Source: DP-36 sp036004365 (GTDB taxonomy: Bacteria; Desulfobacterota; Binatia; UBA9968). Taken from it: a stretch of DNA of 64,000 nt. A model generated the notes under the pieces. That model did no database searches. It saw nothing but the letters and a program-made list of their open reading frames with translations, and had not been told where the DNA came from. Position 1 is the stretch's first letter. Every line of letters begins with the position of its first letter. The position numbers and the translations under genes are program-made. The DNA is taken from NCBI GenBank assembly GCA_036004365.1, contig DASYRN010000033.1, positions 1-64,000 of the forward strand, written 5' to 3'. Below are positions 53,400 to 62,181 of this stretch, one piece after another.

Positions 53400-54530
53400 C
53401 TATCCTGTGCGGCTGGCTTCATAGGCGGCAACGAATGCCGGCGAGGTGCGGCGCAGGCGCTCTAAGTCGACCCGCCCGGAGCGAGTGATGTAGCTCATTG
53501 CAAAATCCATAGGCGCGAGCGACATGTGCTTAGCGAAGCACTCGTACCACGCCGCACTGGCGTTGGCCGCAGCGACCAGCCTAGTCACAATGGGTTTGCG
53601 CGCCTCTTCATAGGCGGCGAGCGCCGCGGGAACATCCGCCGCATGCTTCTCCAGCGCCTTTGCTAGAGCGCTGGCATCCTCCATCGCCAGCCGCGTCCCT
53701 GAGCCAATGGAAAAATGTGCGGTGTGCAATGCATCGCCCACGAGCACACGATTGCCCGTGAACCAGCGTTGATTCCAAACTTTCGGAAATTGCCGCCAGA
53801 TCGACTTGTTTGACACCAAACCATGGCCATCAAGTGTCTCAGCGAATACCTCGGAGCAAATCTCTTTGTCTCGGTCTAAATCCATCTTGTCGAAGCCTGC
53901 GCGAAAGAACGTCGCCTCGTCCACCTCGACAACGAAGGTGCTCATGTCGGGTGCGTGGGGGTGGTGATGGGCATTGAAATGGCCCAGCTCGGTTTCGACA
54001 AAGGTATGGCTCAAGGCTTCGAAGCGTTTGGTGGTGCCGAACCAAGCAAAGCGGTTCGTTAGATACGTGACGGTCGTGCGAAATGAACTTTCATCGCTGC
54101 GTCGGACCAGCGAGTTCACACCGTCCGCGCCGACAATGAGATCAGCGGCGGCGCAGGCTTCCAGATCATCAATCGGGTGAAGGTAGTGGGGTTCGATCCC
54201 TACCGAACCGACCCTCGCCTGCAGGATCTGCAGCAGACGGAGGCGCCCGATGCCGGTGTAGCCCATGCCGTCAATGCGGATTTCGCGGCCCTTATGCACG
54301 AGGATGCTGTCGTTCCAATATTCGAGGGCCGGCTTGATCGCTGCCAACGTGTCGGGATCCTCATCCTTGAGGAATTCGAGAGCCCGTTCGGAGAAGACCA
54401 GGCCGAATCCAAATGTAACGTCGGATGGGTTCTGCTCGAAAACTTCAACCGCGGCATTCAGCTTGCTGCGCTTGAGCAAGTAGGCAAGATAAAGGCCGGC
54501 AGGTCCGGCGCCCACGATTGCGACTCGCAT
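53400..54530 (-). CDS. FAD-dependent monooxygenase similar to salicylyl-CoA 5-hydroxylase
   Basis: A 376-residue single-component flavin hydroxylase. GAGPAGLYLAYLLKR (7-12 GxGxxG) binds FAD; FGFGLVFSERALEFLKDEDPD, WNDSILVHKGREIRIDGMGYTGIGR and LIVGADGVNS match the monooxygenase domain of salicylyl-CoA 5-hydroxylase and of 2-aminobenzoyl-CoA monooxygenase/reductase, and VLVGDALHTAHFSIGSG is the third flavin motif. The domain is alone here (no reductase half), as in salicylyl-CoA 5-hydroxylase. The next gene upstream is a hydroxybenzoyl-CoA-type thioesterase, 10 bases away, which supports an aryl-CoA substrate. Exact substrate inferred only. Confidence 0.87.
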   Translation of the reverse strand: MRVAIVGAGPAGLYLAYLLKRSKLNAAVEVFEQNPSDVTFGFGLVFSERALEFLKDEDPDTLAAIKPALEYWNDSILVHKGREIRIDGMGYTGIGRLRLLQILQARVGSVGIEPHYLHPIDDLEACAAADLIVGADGVNSLVRRSDESSFRTTVTYLTNRFAWFGTTKRFEALSHTFVETELGHFNAHHHPHAPDMSTFVVEVDEATFFRAGFDKMDLDRDKEICSEVFAETLDGHGLVSNKSIWRQFPKVWNQRWFTGNRVLVGDALHTAHFSIGSGTRLAMEDASALAKALEKHAADVPAALAAYEEARKPIVTRLVAAANASAAWYECFAKHMSLAPMDFAMSYITRSGRVDLERLRRTSPAFVAAYEASRTG

Positions 54531-54540
54531 CGATATTTCC

Positions 54541-55014
54541 TTATGTGTCGCCTTTGCGTTTGCCGCTGTCGTCGGACCCTACAGTGGTCGCGCCGGTCGG
54601 ATCGGAGAGGCTCGCGATGATCTCGGCGGGGACAGGCTGAGCTTGGATCGCGCCCGCTCGTTCGGGATGAGGGCCTGCCCAAACACGCTTCTCGAAGCCT
54701 TCGACCGCAAGTTTGCCTTCCTTTAGCACTCGGTGGCGCACCGTGAAGCTGCTTCGTCCCCATTCGCCGACCTCGCTCTCGACAATCACCTCGTCGTCGA
54801 AGCGGCAAGGCATGACGAAGCGCGCTCCCACTTCTACTATGGGCATACCTACGATTCCGTATTTCCTCCTCATGGCTGAGGGAGCCAAGCCGGTGCGCTC
54901 GAACAGCCATCCGGTGCTGGTGTCGAAGATAATGAGGTATTGCGGATAAAACACAATTCCGGCGGGATCGCACTGACCCCATTCAATGCGCAGTGTGCGG
55001 CGGTTGACCAGCAT
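54541..55014 (-). CDS. Acyl-CoA thioesterase, 4-hydroxybenzoyl-CoA thioesterase family
   Basis: A 157-residue hotdog-fold enzyme. IEWGQCDPAGIVFYPQY holds the catalytic Asp (W-G-x-C-D-P-A-G-I-V motif); VIVESEVGEWGRSSFTVRHRV is the other conserved strand. In this family the enzyme cleaves aryl-CoA esters, for example hydroxybenzoyl-CoA or gentisyl-CoA. It is the upstream gene of a pair with the aryl-CoA hydroxylase (10-base gap): hydroxylation then CoA release would give a free dihydroxy acid such as gentisate (inference). Ring-cleavage gentisate dioxygenase is not in the window. Confidence 0.88.
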   Translation of the reverse strand: MLVNRRTLRIEWGQCDPAGIVFYPQYLIIFDTSTGWLFERTGLAPSAMRRKYGIVGMPIVEVGARFVMPCRFDDEVIVESEVGEWGRSSFTVRHRVLKEGKLAVEGFEKRVWAGPHPERAGAIQAQPVPAEIIASLSDPTGATTVGSDDSGKRKGDT

Positions 55015-55137
55015 CGGCTTGCTTGCCTTTCATTTAAGCCGGATTCTCATGTCGGCGTATTCATCGGATTTGAACATGCGAATGACCACGACAAGGACGA
55101 GACTCTATGCTTCGCGCATAATACCTCGCCGTAACGG

Positions 55138-55371
55138 TCAGGATGACCGGCCGTTTTCCCCAAGGATGGCTCTGCCTCTAGGCGTAAGAGTCACCTCGGA
55201 CTGATGAAAGGTGCCTCCGATTTGGATAAGACCGTCCGTGAGCGCATCTTCCCATACGGTCTGTCTCGGGCACGTACTCCGCCACGCCTCCATGGCTTCG
55301 GCATAGGTCCGAGGACGACTTGAGATCCAGGCAAGAAACTCTCGCATCAACAGGCTCACGGGCTCAGGCAA
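55138..55371 (-). CDS. Small conserved-looking protein, possible winged helix
   Basis: A 77-residue protein beginning at TTG 55371, preceded by a good GGAGGT site 6 bases upstream. REFLAWISSRPRTYAEAMEAWRSTCPRQTVWEDALTDGLIQI followed by VTLTPRGRAIL resembles a short winged-helix or transcription-factor-like module in which the wing is at the end. I do not recognise a named family. Longer starts (TTG 55425) are possible. It lies alone between the thioesterase gene and the osmoprotectant ABC operon. Confidence 0.55.
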   Translation of the reverse strand: MPEPVSLLMREFLAWISSRPRTYAEAMEAWRSTCPRQTVWEDALTDGLIQIGGTFHQSEVTLTPRGRAILGENGRSS

Positions 55372-55492
55372 CGCGTACCTCCGTGTCAATATAGCAGTGC
55401 TTCCAGAATTTCTATGGCAAGCCAATTGTATTGTGATTCCAATAGCTTAACAAGCAATATTTTAGGTCTAAGGTTGCGGTAAAGATTGCGCT

Positions 55493-57091
55493 TCACGGGC
55501 CGGTTGTCACAACTCTACCAACTGAATCTTTCAATCCTTTCTTTTTCAAAAACTCATCCACTACTTCTTTGGCCGCCCTGTGCTCGCCGTCGACCTGAAA
55601 ATTTAATTGCCGCATCTCTTCCACTGAGATAAGCCCTCCCAAGCTTTTTAGCGCATCGCGTAGGACGGGATACTTTTGCAGTATCTCTCTGCGGATAACC
55701 GGCACGGCATCGTAAGGAGGAAAGTAGCGGCGGTCATCAACGAGCCGGACCAGATCGTACCGCGTGATCAGGCCATCAGTCGAATTGCCGGCGATCAAGT
55801 CCACCTGTTTCTCGACCAGCGCCCGGTAAGTGAGAGAGAGATCCATCTCCCGCAGCTCCATAAACTTAAGTCCGTAGGCCCGGGCGAATCCTTGGTATCC
55901 ATCCGGACGGGACATGAAATCCTGGCCGAAACCGGCGCGCCATTTAGAAGCGTACTTCGCCGCGTCGCTAATCGTTTTCAAACGATACCGGCGCGCATCC
56001 TCTCCTCTTACGAGGATAGCGAACGTATTGTTGAAGCCTAAAGGCTCAGTCCATTCGACGTCAAAGCGAGTGGCATATTCTTCCTTGACCCGCCTGTATA
56101 CCTCCTTGGGGTCGGTCACCGTTCTCTGTTTCAGGATCGCCGTAAAAGCGGTCCCGGTATATTCGACGTAGGCATCGAGCTCGCCGGCTACGAGGGCTTC
56201 ATGAGCGAGGTTTCCCCCAAGATCGAAGCGGCGCGTTACCGGAAGACCCGCCCTCGTTTCGATCACCTGGGATAAAAGCTCGCCCAAGATAATCTGCTCT
56301 GTGAAGTCTTTCGAACCGACCACAACGCGTCCGGCCGTTCCCTGCTGCTGAAACATAGTCGCAAACCAAACACCGCCGGCGGTCAATGCCAATAGCAGAG
56401 CGCCAAGCGCAACTTTTCGATTCCTAAGCCACCCCGAAACACCGGTAGCAAAAAGCTTTTCGACCCAGCCTAGAAGGAAATCTGCCACGAGAGCCATCAA
56501 AGCGGCAGGTACGGCTCCGGCCAAGATGAGAGTGTTGTCGTTCATCCTGAGTCCACGGAAGATGTAGCGGCCCAGTCCGCCCGCGTCGATAGCCGCAGCT
56601 ATCGTGGCGGTGCCGACCGAGATTACCGTGGCGACGCGCACACCGGCGACGATGACTCCGAGGGCCAGAGGAACCTCCACTTGAAACAGAAGCTGTCGAT
56701 CCGTCATCCCTATTCCTCGCCCCGCCTCGCGGATTGCGGGATCCACACTGTTAATCCCGGTGAAGGTATTGCGGATGATCGGGAGCAGGGCATAGAGGAC
56801 AAGCGCCACAATCGCTGTGCGCGCTCCAATCCCACCGATGATGCGGACATGAAAGAGATAAATATTCAGCGGGATCAGAAAGCCGAACAGCGCCAGGCTG
56901 GGCACCGTCTGCATGATGTTGGCAAAGCCCAGAACAGGCTTGCTCAGCCGTGGCCACCGCGTAAGCAGGATTCCGAGCGGCACCCCGATAACGATCGCAA
57001 TCCCGGTTGATAAACCCACCAAGAAGAGATGCTCCATGCTCAGGCGAAACACCTCCGCTCGGTTGTGAAGCAAGAATTCCCAGAGGTTCAT
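55493..57091 (-). CDS. Osmoprotectant ABC transporter permease fused to substrate-binding domain
   Basis: A 532-residue fusion. Residues 1-225 are a ProW/OpuBB-like permease with about six helices and the ATPase-docking segment (REAGRGIGMTDRQLLFQVEVPLALG). Residues 240-520 are an OpuAC/ProX-like binding domain (VVGSKDFTEQIILGELLSQVIE; VEYTGTAFTAIL), tethered on the outside. The ligand is a quaternary amine such as choline, glycine betaine or carnitine. The ATPase gene precedes and overlaps by four bases (ATGA). Confidence 0.9.
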   Translation of the reverse strand: MNLWEFLLHNRAEVFRLSMEHLFLVGLSTGIAIVIGVPLGILLTRWPRLSKPVLGFANIMQTVPSLALFGFLIPLNIYLFHVRIIGGIGARTAIVALVLYALLPIIRNTFTGINSVDPAIREAGRGIGMTDRQLLFQVEVPLALGVIVAGVRVATVISVGTATIAAAIDAGGLGRYIFRGLRMNDNTLILAGAVPAALMALVADFLLGWVEKLFATGVSGWLRNRKVALGALLLALTAGGVWFATMFQQQGTAGRVVVGSKDFTEQIILGELLSQVIETRAGLPVTRRFDLGGNLAHEALVAGELDAYVEYTGTAFTAILKQRTVTDPKEVYRRVKEEYATRFDVEWTEPLGFNNTFAILVRGEDARRYRLKTISDAAKYASKWRAGFGQDFMSRPDGYQGFARAYGLKFMELREMDLSLTYRALVEKQVDLIAGNSTDGLITRYDLVRLVDDRRYFPPYDAVPVIRREILQKYPVLRDALKSLGGLISVEEMRQLNFQVDGEHRAAKEVVDEFLKKKGLKDSVGRVVTTGP

Positions 57092-57858
57092 GGTGAGTTC
57101 AGGATCTTGGCGGGATCTTGAAAGGACCTAGTAAAGGCGCGCGCCTCTGGATCATCCGAATCGAGCAGATCCCTTGGCTGCCCGAGAAAAACCAGCCTTC
57201 CATCTTTGAGCAGACCGATGCGCGATGCCAGCAGAAACGCTTCCCGAAGGTCGTGCGTCACAAAGACCATCGTCTTGCCCAGTTTTTCCTGTAGAGAGCG
57301 AAATTCTTGTTGGATCTCGCTGCGTGTGATCGGGTCGAGCGCGCCAAAGGGCTCATCGAGCAGCATGATCGGCGGATCCGCCGCCACAGCGCGCGCGACA
57401 CCGACTCTTTGGCGTTGCCCGCCTGAAAGCTCCCGAGGATAACGGCTGGCAAATTTCTCGGCCTCCAGGCCGACAAGACTCAGAAGTTCCCGGACCCTGG
57501 ATCGGATTCTTTCCTCCTCCCAACCTTCGAGTCGAGGCACGACACCGACATTCTCCTCGATGGTAAAGTGCGGAAAGAGGCCGATCTCCTGAATGACATA
57601 ACCGACGTGCCGCCTCAGCCGGATAGGATCCCATTGCGTCGTGGCTTTATTCTCGACCAGCACCAGCCCCTCGCTGGGATCCAGCAGCCGGTTGATCAGC
57701 TTCAAAGTCGTTGTCTTTCCACAGCCGCTGCGGCCCAGCAGAACCAACGTCTCCCCTTTTTTGATCTCCAAATCGAGACCGTAGAGCAGCGCCCGGCCAC
57801 CCGCGATCCGGTAGCTCACGGCGCGAAACTCTATCGCTTTTTGATCCACTGCCGCCAT
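57088..57858 (-). CDS. Osmoprotectant ABC transporter ATP-binding protein
   Basis: A 256-residue ATPase. LVLLGRSGCGKTTTLKLINRLLDP is Walker A, RELSGGQRQRVGVARAVAADPPIMLLDEPFGALDP is the signature plus Walker B, and VFVTHDLREAFLLASRI the switch His. The extension after Walker B matches the OpuCA/ProV group, but without CBS domains. It drives the fused permease encoded downstream. It is divergent from egtD, and the gap carries a heptad-phased hairpin. Confidence 0.92.
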   Translation of the reverse strand: MAAVDQKAIEFRAVSYRIAGGRALLYGLDLEIKKGETLVLLGRSGCGKTTTLKLINRLLDPSEGLVLVENKATTQWDPIRLRRHVGYVIQEIGLFPHFTIEENVGVVPRLEGWEEERIRSRVRELLSLVGLEAEKFASRYPRELSGGQRQRVGVARAVAADPPIMLLDEPFGALDPITRSEIQQEFRSLQEKLGKTMVFVTHDLREAFLLASRIGLLKDGRLVFLGQPRDLLDSDDPEARAFTRSFQDPAKILNSP

Positions 57859-57864
57859 AGATTT

Positions 57865-57917
57865 CTTACCCCTTACGCCTCACCCCTTACGTGAAGGGTA
57901 AGGGGTAAAGGGTCAGG
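57865..57917. repeat. Heptad-phased inverted repeat element (CTTACCC type)
   Basis: CTTACCC 57865, CTTACGC 57872, CTCACCC 57879, CTTACGT 57886, then the inverse GAAGGGT 57893, AAGGGGT 57900, AAAGGGT 57907 and CAGG 57914, all 7 apart. ACCCCTTAC (57882-57890) and GTAAGGGGT (57898-57906) are a perfect 9-base stem with a 7-base loop. It lies in the divergent gap between the osmoprotectant ATPase and egtD genes, so it may overlap their promoters. Confidence 0.75.
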
Positions 57918-57974
57918 AGAAAAGCGCGCCCCGCTAGACATTGCCGCTATTTTCCTCTTATAGTCGCAGGAGGG

Positions 57975-59000
57975 ATGAGAAATCAAAATCGCCTCTCCAT
58001 CTTTTCATCCGCCCAAAGAGATCTTTGGCGCGAGGTGGAATCTTCCATTTGGTCATCCGACGGTACCGATCCCCATGGAGATCCAGCTCGCTCCGTTCTA
58101 AAGACTCTATTGGATCAACCTCGCTGGCTGGAGACTTTCCACCTGTACGATGATCGGGGCTCGCAGCTATTCGAGAAGATCTGTGAACTGCCGGAATATT
58201 ATCTCACCCGGACCGAGAGCGCCATTCTCGTCGAAAACGCCGCACAAATTATCCGGTTGGCGCCGGTCGAGTGCATCGTAGAACTAGGCGCCGGAACGTC
58301 AAAGAAAACTTTGCATCTCCTGAAAGAGCAAATCGCGCAGGGACGGGGCGGAGCGTTCGCTCCTGTCGATGTGAGTCTCCCCAGTTTGAGGATCGCCCGG
58401 GATATCGTGAAGGACCATTTTCCTGAGTTGGATTTTCATGGGCTGCTCGGCCAATACCAAGACGGGATCGCCTGCATCGAAAAACACTTGCCTACTTTGT
58501 TCGTTTTTCTCGGCAGCACAGTCGGAAACTTCAACCGCTCCGAGTTTGTTCGCTTCTTCCAGCACCTGTCGGAGTCGATGGGTCCGAACGACTATTTTCT
58601 GCTCGGCGTGGACCGTGTCAAAGAGACGAGCATTCTGGAAACAGCCTACGCCGACTCTGAGGGAATCACCGCCGAATTTATCCTCAACGTGTTCGAACAC
58701 ATCAATAGGATCCTGGACACCAACTTCGACAGAAGAAAGATGCGCTACCATTCTTGGTACAACCCAGACTGGCAGCAAGTTGAGATGTACGCTGTCTCTG
58801 CTGAAAGCCAAAAGATCCAGATCCCGTGGCTTGAAACATCCTTTGTTTGGGAAAAAGGAGATAAAATCCTCGTTGAGATAAGCCGCAAGTTCGAACCCGA
58901 CCGTTTGCAGGAGCAGTTGCGCTGCTTCGGTCTTCGACCGGTCTCCCATTTCACCGACGAAGAAAACTGGTTTTCGCTTCTCCTGTTTGGGAAGAACTAA
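57975..59000 (+). CDS. egtD: L-histidine N-alpha-methyltransferase (EgtD-like)
   Basis: A 341-residue SAM-dependent methyltransferase. LYDDRGSQLFEKICELPEYYLTRTE is the family signature, VELGAGTSKKT (102-112) the SAM site and GSTVGNFNRSEFVRF the histidine-binding region. EgtD trimethylates histidine to hercynine, the first step of ergothioneine synthesis. AGGAGG directly precedes the ATG. No EgtB, EgtC or EgtE gene is adjacent: the only FGE-fold protein in the window (62.8-63.6 kb) is exported and lacks the N-terminal DinB domain of EgtB. So hercynine alone may be made, or EgtB is elsewhere. Confidence 0.9.
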   Translation: MRNQNRLSIFSSAQRDLWREVESSIWSSDGTDPHGDPARSVLKTLLDQPRWLETFHLYDDRGSQLFEKICELPEYYLTRTESAILVENAAQIIRLAPVECIVELGAGTSKKTLHLLKEQIAQGRGGAFAPVDVSLPSLRIARDIVKDHFPELDFHGLLGQYQDGIACIEKHLPTLFVFLGSTVGNFNRSEFVRFFQHLSESMGPNDYFLLGVDRVKETSILETAYADSEGITAEFILNVFEHINRILDTNFDRRKMRYHSWYNPDWQQVEMYAVSAESQKIQIPWLETSFVWEKGDKILVEISRKFEPDRLQEQLRCFGLRPVSHFTDEENWFSLLLFGKN

Positions 59001-59032
59001 GGTTGGCTGCTCCCAAGTACGGAACCCGTAAG

Positions 59033-60010
59033 CTAAGCTCCTACGGCAATCGCCGTGATACATGGCAGATCAGCTGCCAGAGTGTGGTGACCGGAGCTGC
59101 TCAAGGAAATAAGATCGCCCTCCGAGGTTGCCGCGATGACACCTTCTCCAAAGGGATTCATACAGAAATCCATCACCGCACCACGCAGCCCCTCCACAGC
59201 CAAGTCCCAATGACTACCACCGTCCTTGCTCCAAAAAATAGCCGCATTCGCTCTCTCGCGCTGAAGCCAGGTATTCGGCCTCCCTCGAGCTACCCCAAGG
59301 TAAATCACACCGTCATAGTCTTCTGCCACGGCGGTGCCGTACGTGCGCGGACCGTCCGGAGTCACCCTTTCCCAATGCCTCGCTCCGTCCACGCTGCGGA
59401 ACACGCCCTCCTCGCCGCAGGCGGCCACGACCAAATTAGGCGCATGAGCACACGGAAAGACTTGGTGCACATCGGGATCTGAGAGCCCATCATTGGCGGG
59501 TTGCCAGGTGGAGCCTCCATCGTCGCTCATAAGCATTCCGCCTACTTCGATGCCTACGTAAAGCCGAGTCGACACCCTTGGGTCTACGGCCAGGTAACGG
59601 GTTCTAGATCCGAGATCGGGGTTAGGAGGAAAATTGCTGCCGACAGTTCTCTTGCGCAGTTCCTCTATCTCTTCCCAACCATTAGAGCGTTTACGGTAGA
59701 GTGCAGCCGGCACAGTCCCGACCAGGAGATTCCCTCCGAGGGTCAAAAGTGAGGAAATCATAAGACGCGGAACATTGGGATCCGCGCGCTTCCAACTTTC
59801 GCCCCCGTCGTGGGATATAAATACACCTGAGTGCTCGGTCCCGACATAGACGGATCGGGGATCTTCTGGATCCACCGCCAAGCAGGTGGCGGACCAGTAG
59901 GTAAGGTCTCTCCCGACGGTCACCCACTGTCCGCCCTCACGCTCGAATCGATACCAGCCCGAGTGGGTAGCGAGATGCAAGGCGTTCGCGCGTCTATCTG
60001 CAGTCGTCAT
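59033..60010 (-). CDS. BNR/sialidase-like beta-propeller repeat protein
   Basis: A 325-residue cytoplasmic protein with repeated S-x-D-G-G-x-x-W units: ISHDGGESWKRA, MSDDGGSTWQPA, RSVDGARHWERV and WSKDGGSHWDLA, i.e. Asp-box (BNR) repeats of a beta-propeller. Such repeats occur in sialidases, photosystem assembly YCF48 proteins and unknown ligand-binding propellers; no catalytic Asp-Glu-Tyr set could be assigned. ATG 60010 with AGGGAAT nearby is better than the longer frame. It lies 22 bases after the Gfo/Idh oxidoreductase gene, same strand. Confidence 0.78.
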   Translation of the reverse strand: MTTADRRANALHLATHSGWYRFEREGGQWVTVGRDLTYWSATCLAVDPEDPRSVYVGTEHSGVFISHDGGESWKRADPNVPRLMISSLLTLGGNLLVGTVPAALYRKRSNGWEEIEELRKRTVGSNFPPNPDLGSRTRYLAVDPRVSTRLYVGIEVGGMLMSDDGGSTWQPANDGLSDPDVHQVFPCAHAPNLVVAACGEEGVFRSVDGARHWERVTPDGPRTYGTAVAEDYDGVIYLGVARGRPNTWLQRERANAAIFWSKDGGSHWDLAVEGLRGAVMDFCMNPFGEGVIAATSEGDLISLSSSGHHTLAADLPCITAIAVGA

Positions 60011-60032
60011 ATTCCCTCCACACTTGGATATC

Positions 60033-61148
60033 TTAGCCGACACTTGCCCAGCTTTGCTGAGCCACTGATTTCAGCACCGCTTCGACGACTCTCTGAACCT
60101 CGACTCCCTCACGAAAGCTTGGAGCCGGCTCCTCCCCGGACCTGATCCCCTGCACGAATCGACGAGATAGGTTCGAAAAGATAAACTCCCCTTGGACTCG
60201 ATCGGGCTCCGAGAGATCCAAGCCCTGAGTCAATTTTGCCGGGATCGGCAAAGGCTCGATAGGCGCGTTGGCACCCCTGGATCCCCAGAGCTTTCCGATG
60301 ACCCAGTCGGAATTTTTCCGGTCAATGTCCGCACGGAGCACGCCCTCGCTACCAAAAACACGGATGCTCTGAAAGATGCCGCCGCGCGCTACGCCGCTCA
60401 CGTGGAGTGTTGCCTGAATACCTTGCTCCAGTTCGGCGATAAAAATGCAGGAGTCTTCAACAGTGACGGCCTCTCTCGTCTTGCGATCGGCAGACAATCT
60501 TTCTTTGGTAAAAAGGGCGGAATGGCCGCACACCCTCCTGAAATCCCCGACGAGCCAACGCACGAGATCAATCAAATGGACGCCGTTGTCGCCTAAAACC
60601 CCAATCCCCGCCATCTCCCTTTTGTGACGCCATTCTAAGGGATCGTCGGGATTGATCCTCCGCTCAGTAAACCAGATGGCATCGATATGGAAGATTCTCT
60701 TTCCTATGTAGCCCTCCTCCAAGAGTTCTTTCATGCGTCTCACTGCCGGAATGAAGCGAAAGTTAAAGGCGGTCATATGAACACGCTTGGCCGCTTGTCC
60801 CGCGGCAAGCATGGCTACTGCGTCTTGCAGATTCACGGCCAGCGGTTTCTCACACAAAACGTGAAGCCCGCGCGAAAACGCCTCCAGAGTTATCGGATAG
60901 TGAAGATAGGGAGGCGCCGCGACGCTTACAGCATCGAGACCTTTGAGTGCGAGAAGTTTCCGGTAATCCGTGAAGACGTTCGGGATTCGAAATTCCCGCG
61001 CAAGCTGCTCAGCGCTCGATTGGGTTCGCTGGCAGATTCCAACCACTTCCACATCGTCGCAGACTTGATAAGCCAGGATGTGGTTCCGCCCGAACCCTCC
61101 GCCTATGACCCCCACGCTTAACGTTCTACTGCCGCCCTCATGCACCAT
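60033..61148 (-). CDS. Gfo/Idh/MocA-family oxidoreductase
   Basis: A 371-residue NAD(P)-dependent dehydrogenase. SVGVIGGGFGRNHILAY is the Rossmann G-x-G-x-x-G, DAVSVAAPPYLHYPI and GLHVLCEKPLAVNLQDA give the E-K-P motif with the catalytic Lys, and DNGVHLIDLVRWLVGD the sugar-binding His. It oxidises or reduces a sugar or inositol-type alcohol. The neighbouring propeller gene is 22 bases away and the desaturase gene 24 bases away on the same strand, so an operon is likely. Confidence 0.9.
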   Translation of the reverse strand: MVHEGGSRTLSVGVIGGGFGRNHILAYQVCDDVEVVGICQRTQSSAEQLAREFRIPNVFTDYRKLLALKGLDAVSVAAPPYLHYPITLEAFSRGLHVLCEKPLAVNLQDAVAMLAAGQAAKRVHMTAFNFRFIPAVRRMKELLEEGYIGKRIFHIDAIWFTERRINPDDPLEWRHKREMAGIGVLGDNGVHLIDLVRWLVGDFRRVCGHSALFTKERLSADRKTREAVTVEDSCIFIAELEQGIQATLHVSGVARGGIFQSIRVFGSEGVLRADIDRKNSDWVIGKLWGSRGANAPIEPLPIPAKLTQGLDLSEPDRVQGEFIFSNLSRRFVQGIRSGEEPAPSFREGVEVQRVVEAVLKSVAQQSWASVG

Positions 61149-61172
61149 TTCCTCAGCTCACATCACACAAGC

Positions 61173-62153
61173 TCAACGCCTTTCCCACTTCTCGGGTAAA
61201 AGGCTCGACAAAGGAGTGGGACCGTATAACTGGCTCCAAGCCGCCGCGAAATAGTTGGCCGAGAATTTGTCCGGTCCCCTTGTGAAAATTTCTCGGAGCC
61301 GAATCCAGGGGATCGAAGGATTCCTATGATGAATCCCGTGCAGGTTGAAATGGAGAAAAGCTTTCGAAAGCCACGCGGGCAGCCAGAGGTTGCGAGCGTA
61401 GAAAATCTCGTGGACGGGAGTCCTATAGTGATAGACATTGTCGAGGAACGAAACCAAAAAAGCGCGCGCGACGAGCAGGCCCAGCAGCATTTCCCAGTTT
61501 TCTCCATAGCAGGCAAAACTGGCGAGGAATAAGGTGAGAATCAGAGTCCCATCCGTACGAATCTCCCGCACCGCGTCGGGGTTGCTAAGACTTCTAAACC
61601 ACATCCCGCTAAGAGATTCGCTTTTGAAATACCGCTGCTTCATGCGGTCGAGAAGCCGCTTGGGTAGAAAAAAGAGGACGGGGCTCAAAAACTCCAGGAA
61701 ATAGAGGCCTCCGAAAATATAAGAATAGTAGCCGATGCCCGCTCGGATCTTCGAAATGCTCTGGGGATCATAAAGCTCTGTTCCCTCCAGCGGCGTGCGG
61801 TTCAGCTTATGATGGAGAAGGTGACTCAAACGGACCACCCGAAACGGCGCGCCGAAAAAGATCGACAGCAGCCTTCCGAGCCAAGCGTTGACTCGCAGCG
61901 AGGGATGAAAAAGATCGTGAATCGCTTCATGGATCAGGCTCCAGAAAGGATTGTTGAGAGCGGCTAAAGGTATCAAAGTTAAACCCCACCAAACACTGTG
62001 CGGTAAGAGTGCAATCGGCAGCAGGAAAAATTGGTAAAGATTTAAAATCAGGTAGCCAGCGGCAAGACAAAGATTCAACCTGGCCGGAATGCCTGCGGAG
62101 GAATCCATCGCTCTTTCCCGAGAAGTGACTGAATTCATGCGCACACCTTCCAT
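61173..62153 (-). CDS. Fatty acid desaturase family protein
   Basis: A 326-residue membrane di-iron enzyme. Three histidine boxes are present: HEAIHD, HLLHH and HGIHHRNP, in the normal order, between about four membrane helices. It desaturates or hydroxylates acyl chains or other lipids, possibly a carotenoid-type substrate; exact role unknown. It lies between the LysE gene and the Gfo/Idh gene on the same strand. Confidence 0.9.
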   Translation of the reverse strand: MEGVRMNSVTSRERAMDSSAGIPARLNLCLAAGYLILNLYQFFLLPIALLPHSVWWGLTLIPLAALNNPFWSLIHEAIHDLFHPSLRVNAWLGRLLSIFFGAPFRVVRLSHLLHHKLNRTPLEGTELYDPQSISKIRAGIGYYSYIFGGLYFLEFLSPVLFFLPKRLLDRMKQRYFKSESLSGMWFRSLSNPDAVREIRTDGTLILTLFLASFACYGENWEMLLGLLVARAFLVSFLDNVYHYRTPVHEIFYARNLWLPAWLSKAFLHFNLHGIHHRNPSIPWIRLREIFTRGPDKFSANYFAAAWSQLYGPTPLSSLLPEKWERR

Positions 62154-62181
62154 TTGACCGTCCTGTCTCCTCCGCCCGGAG

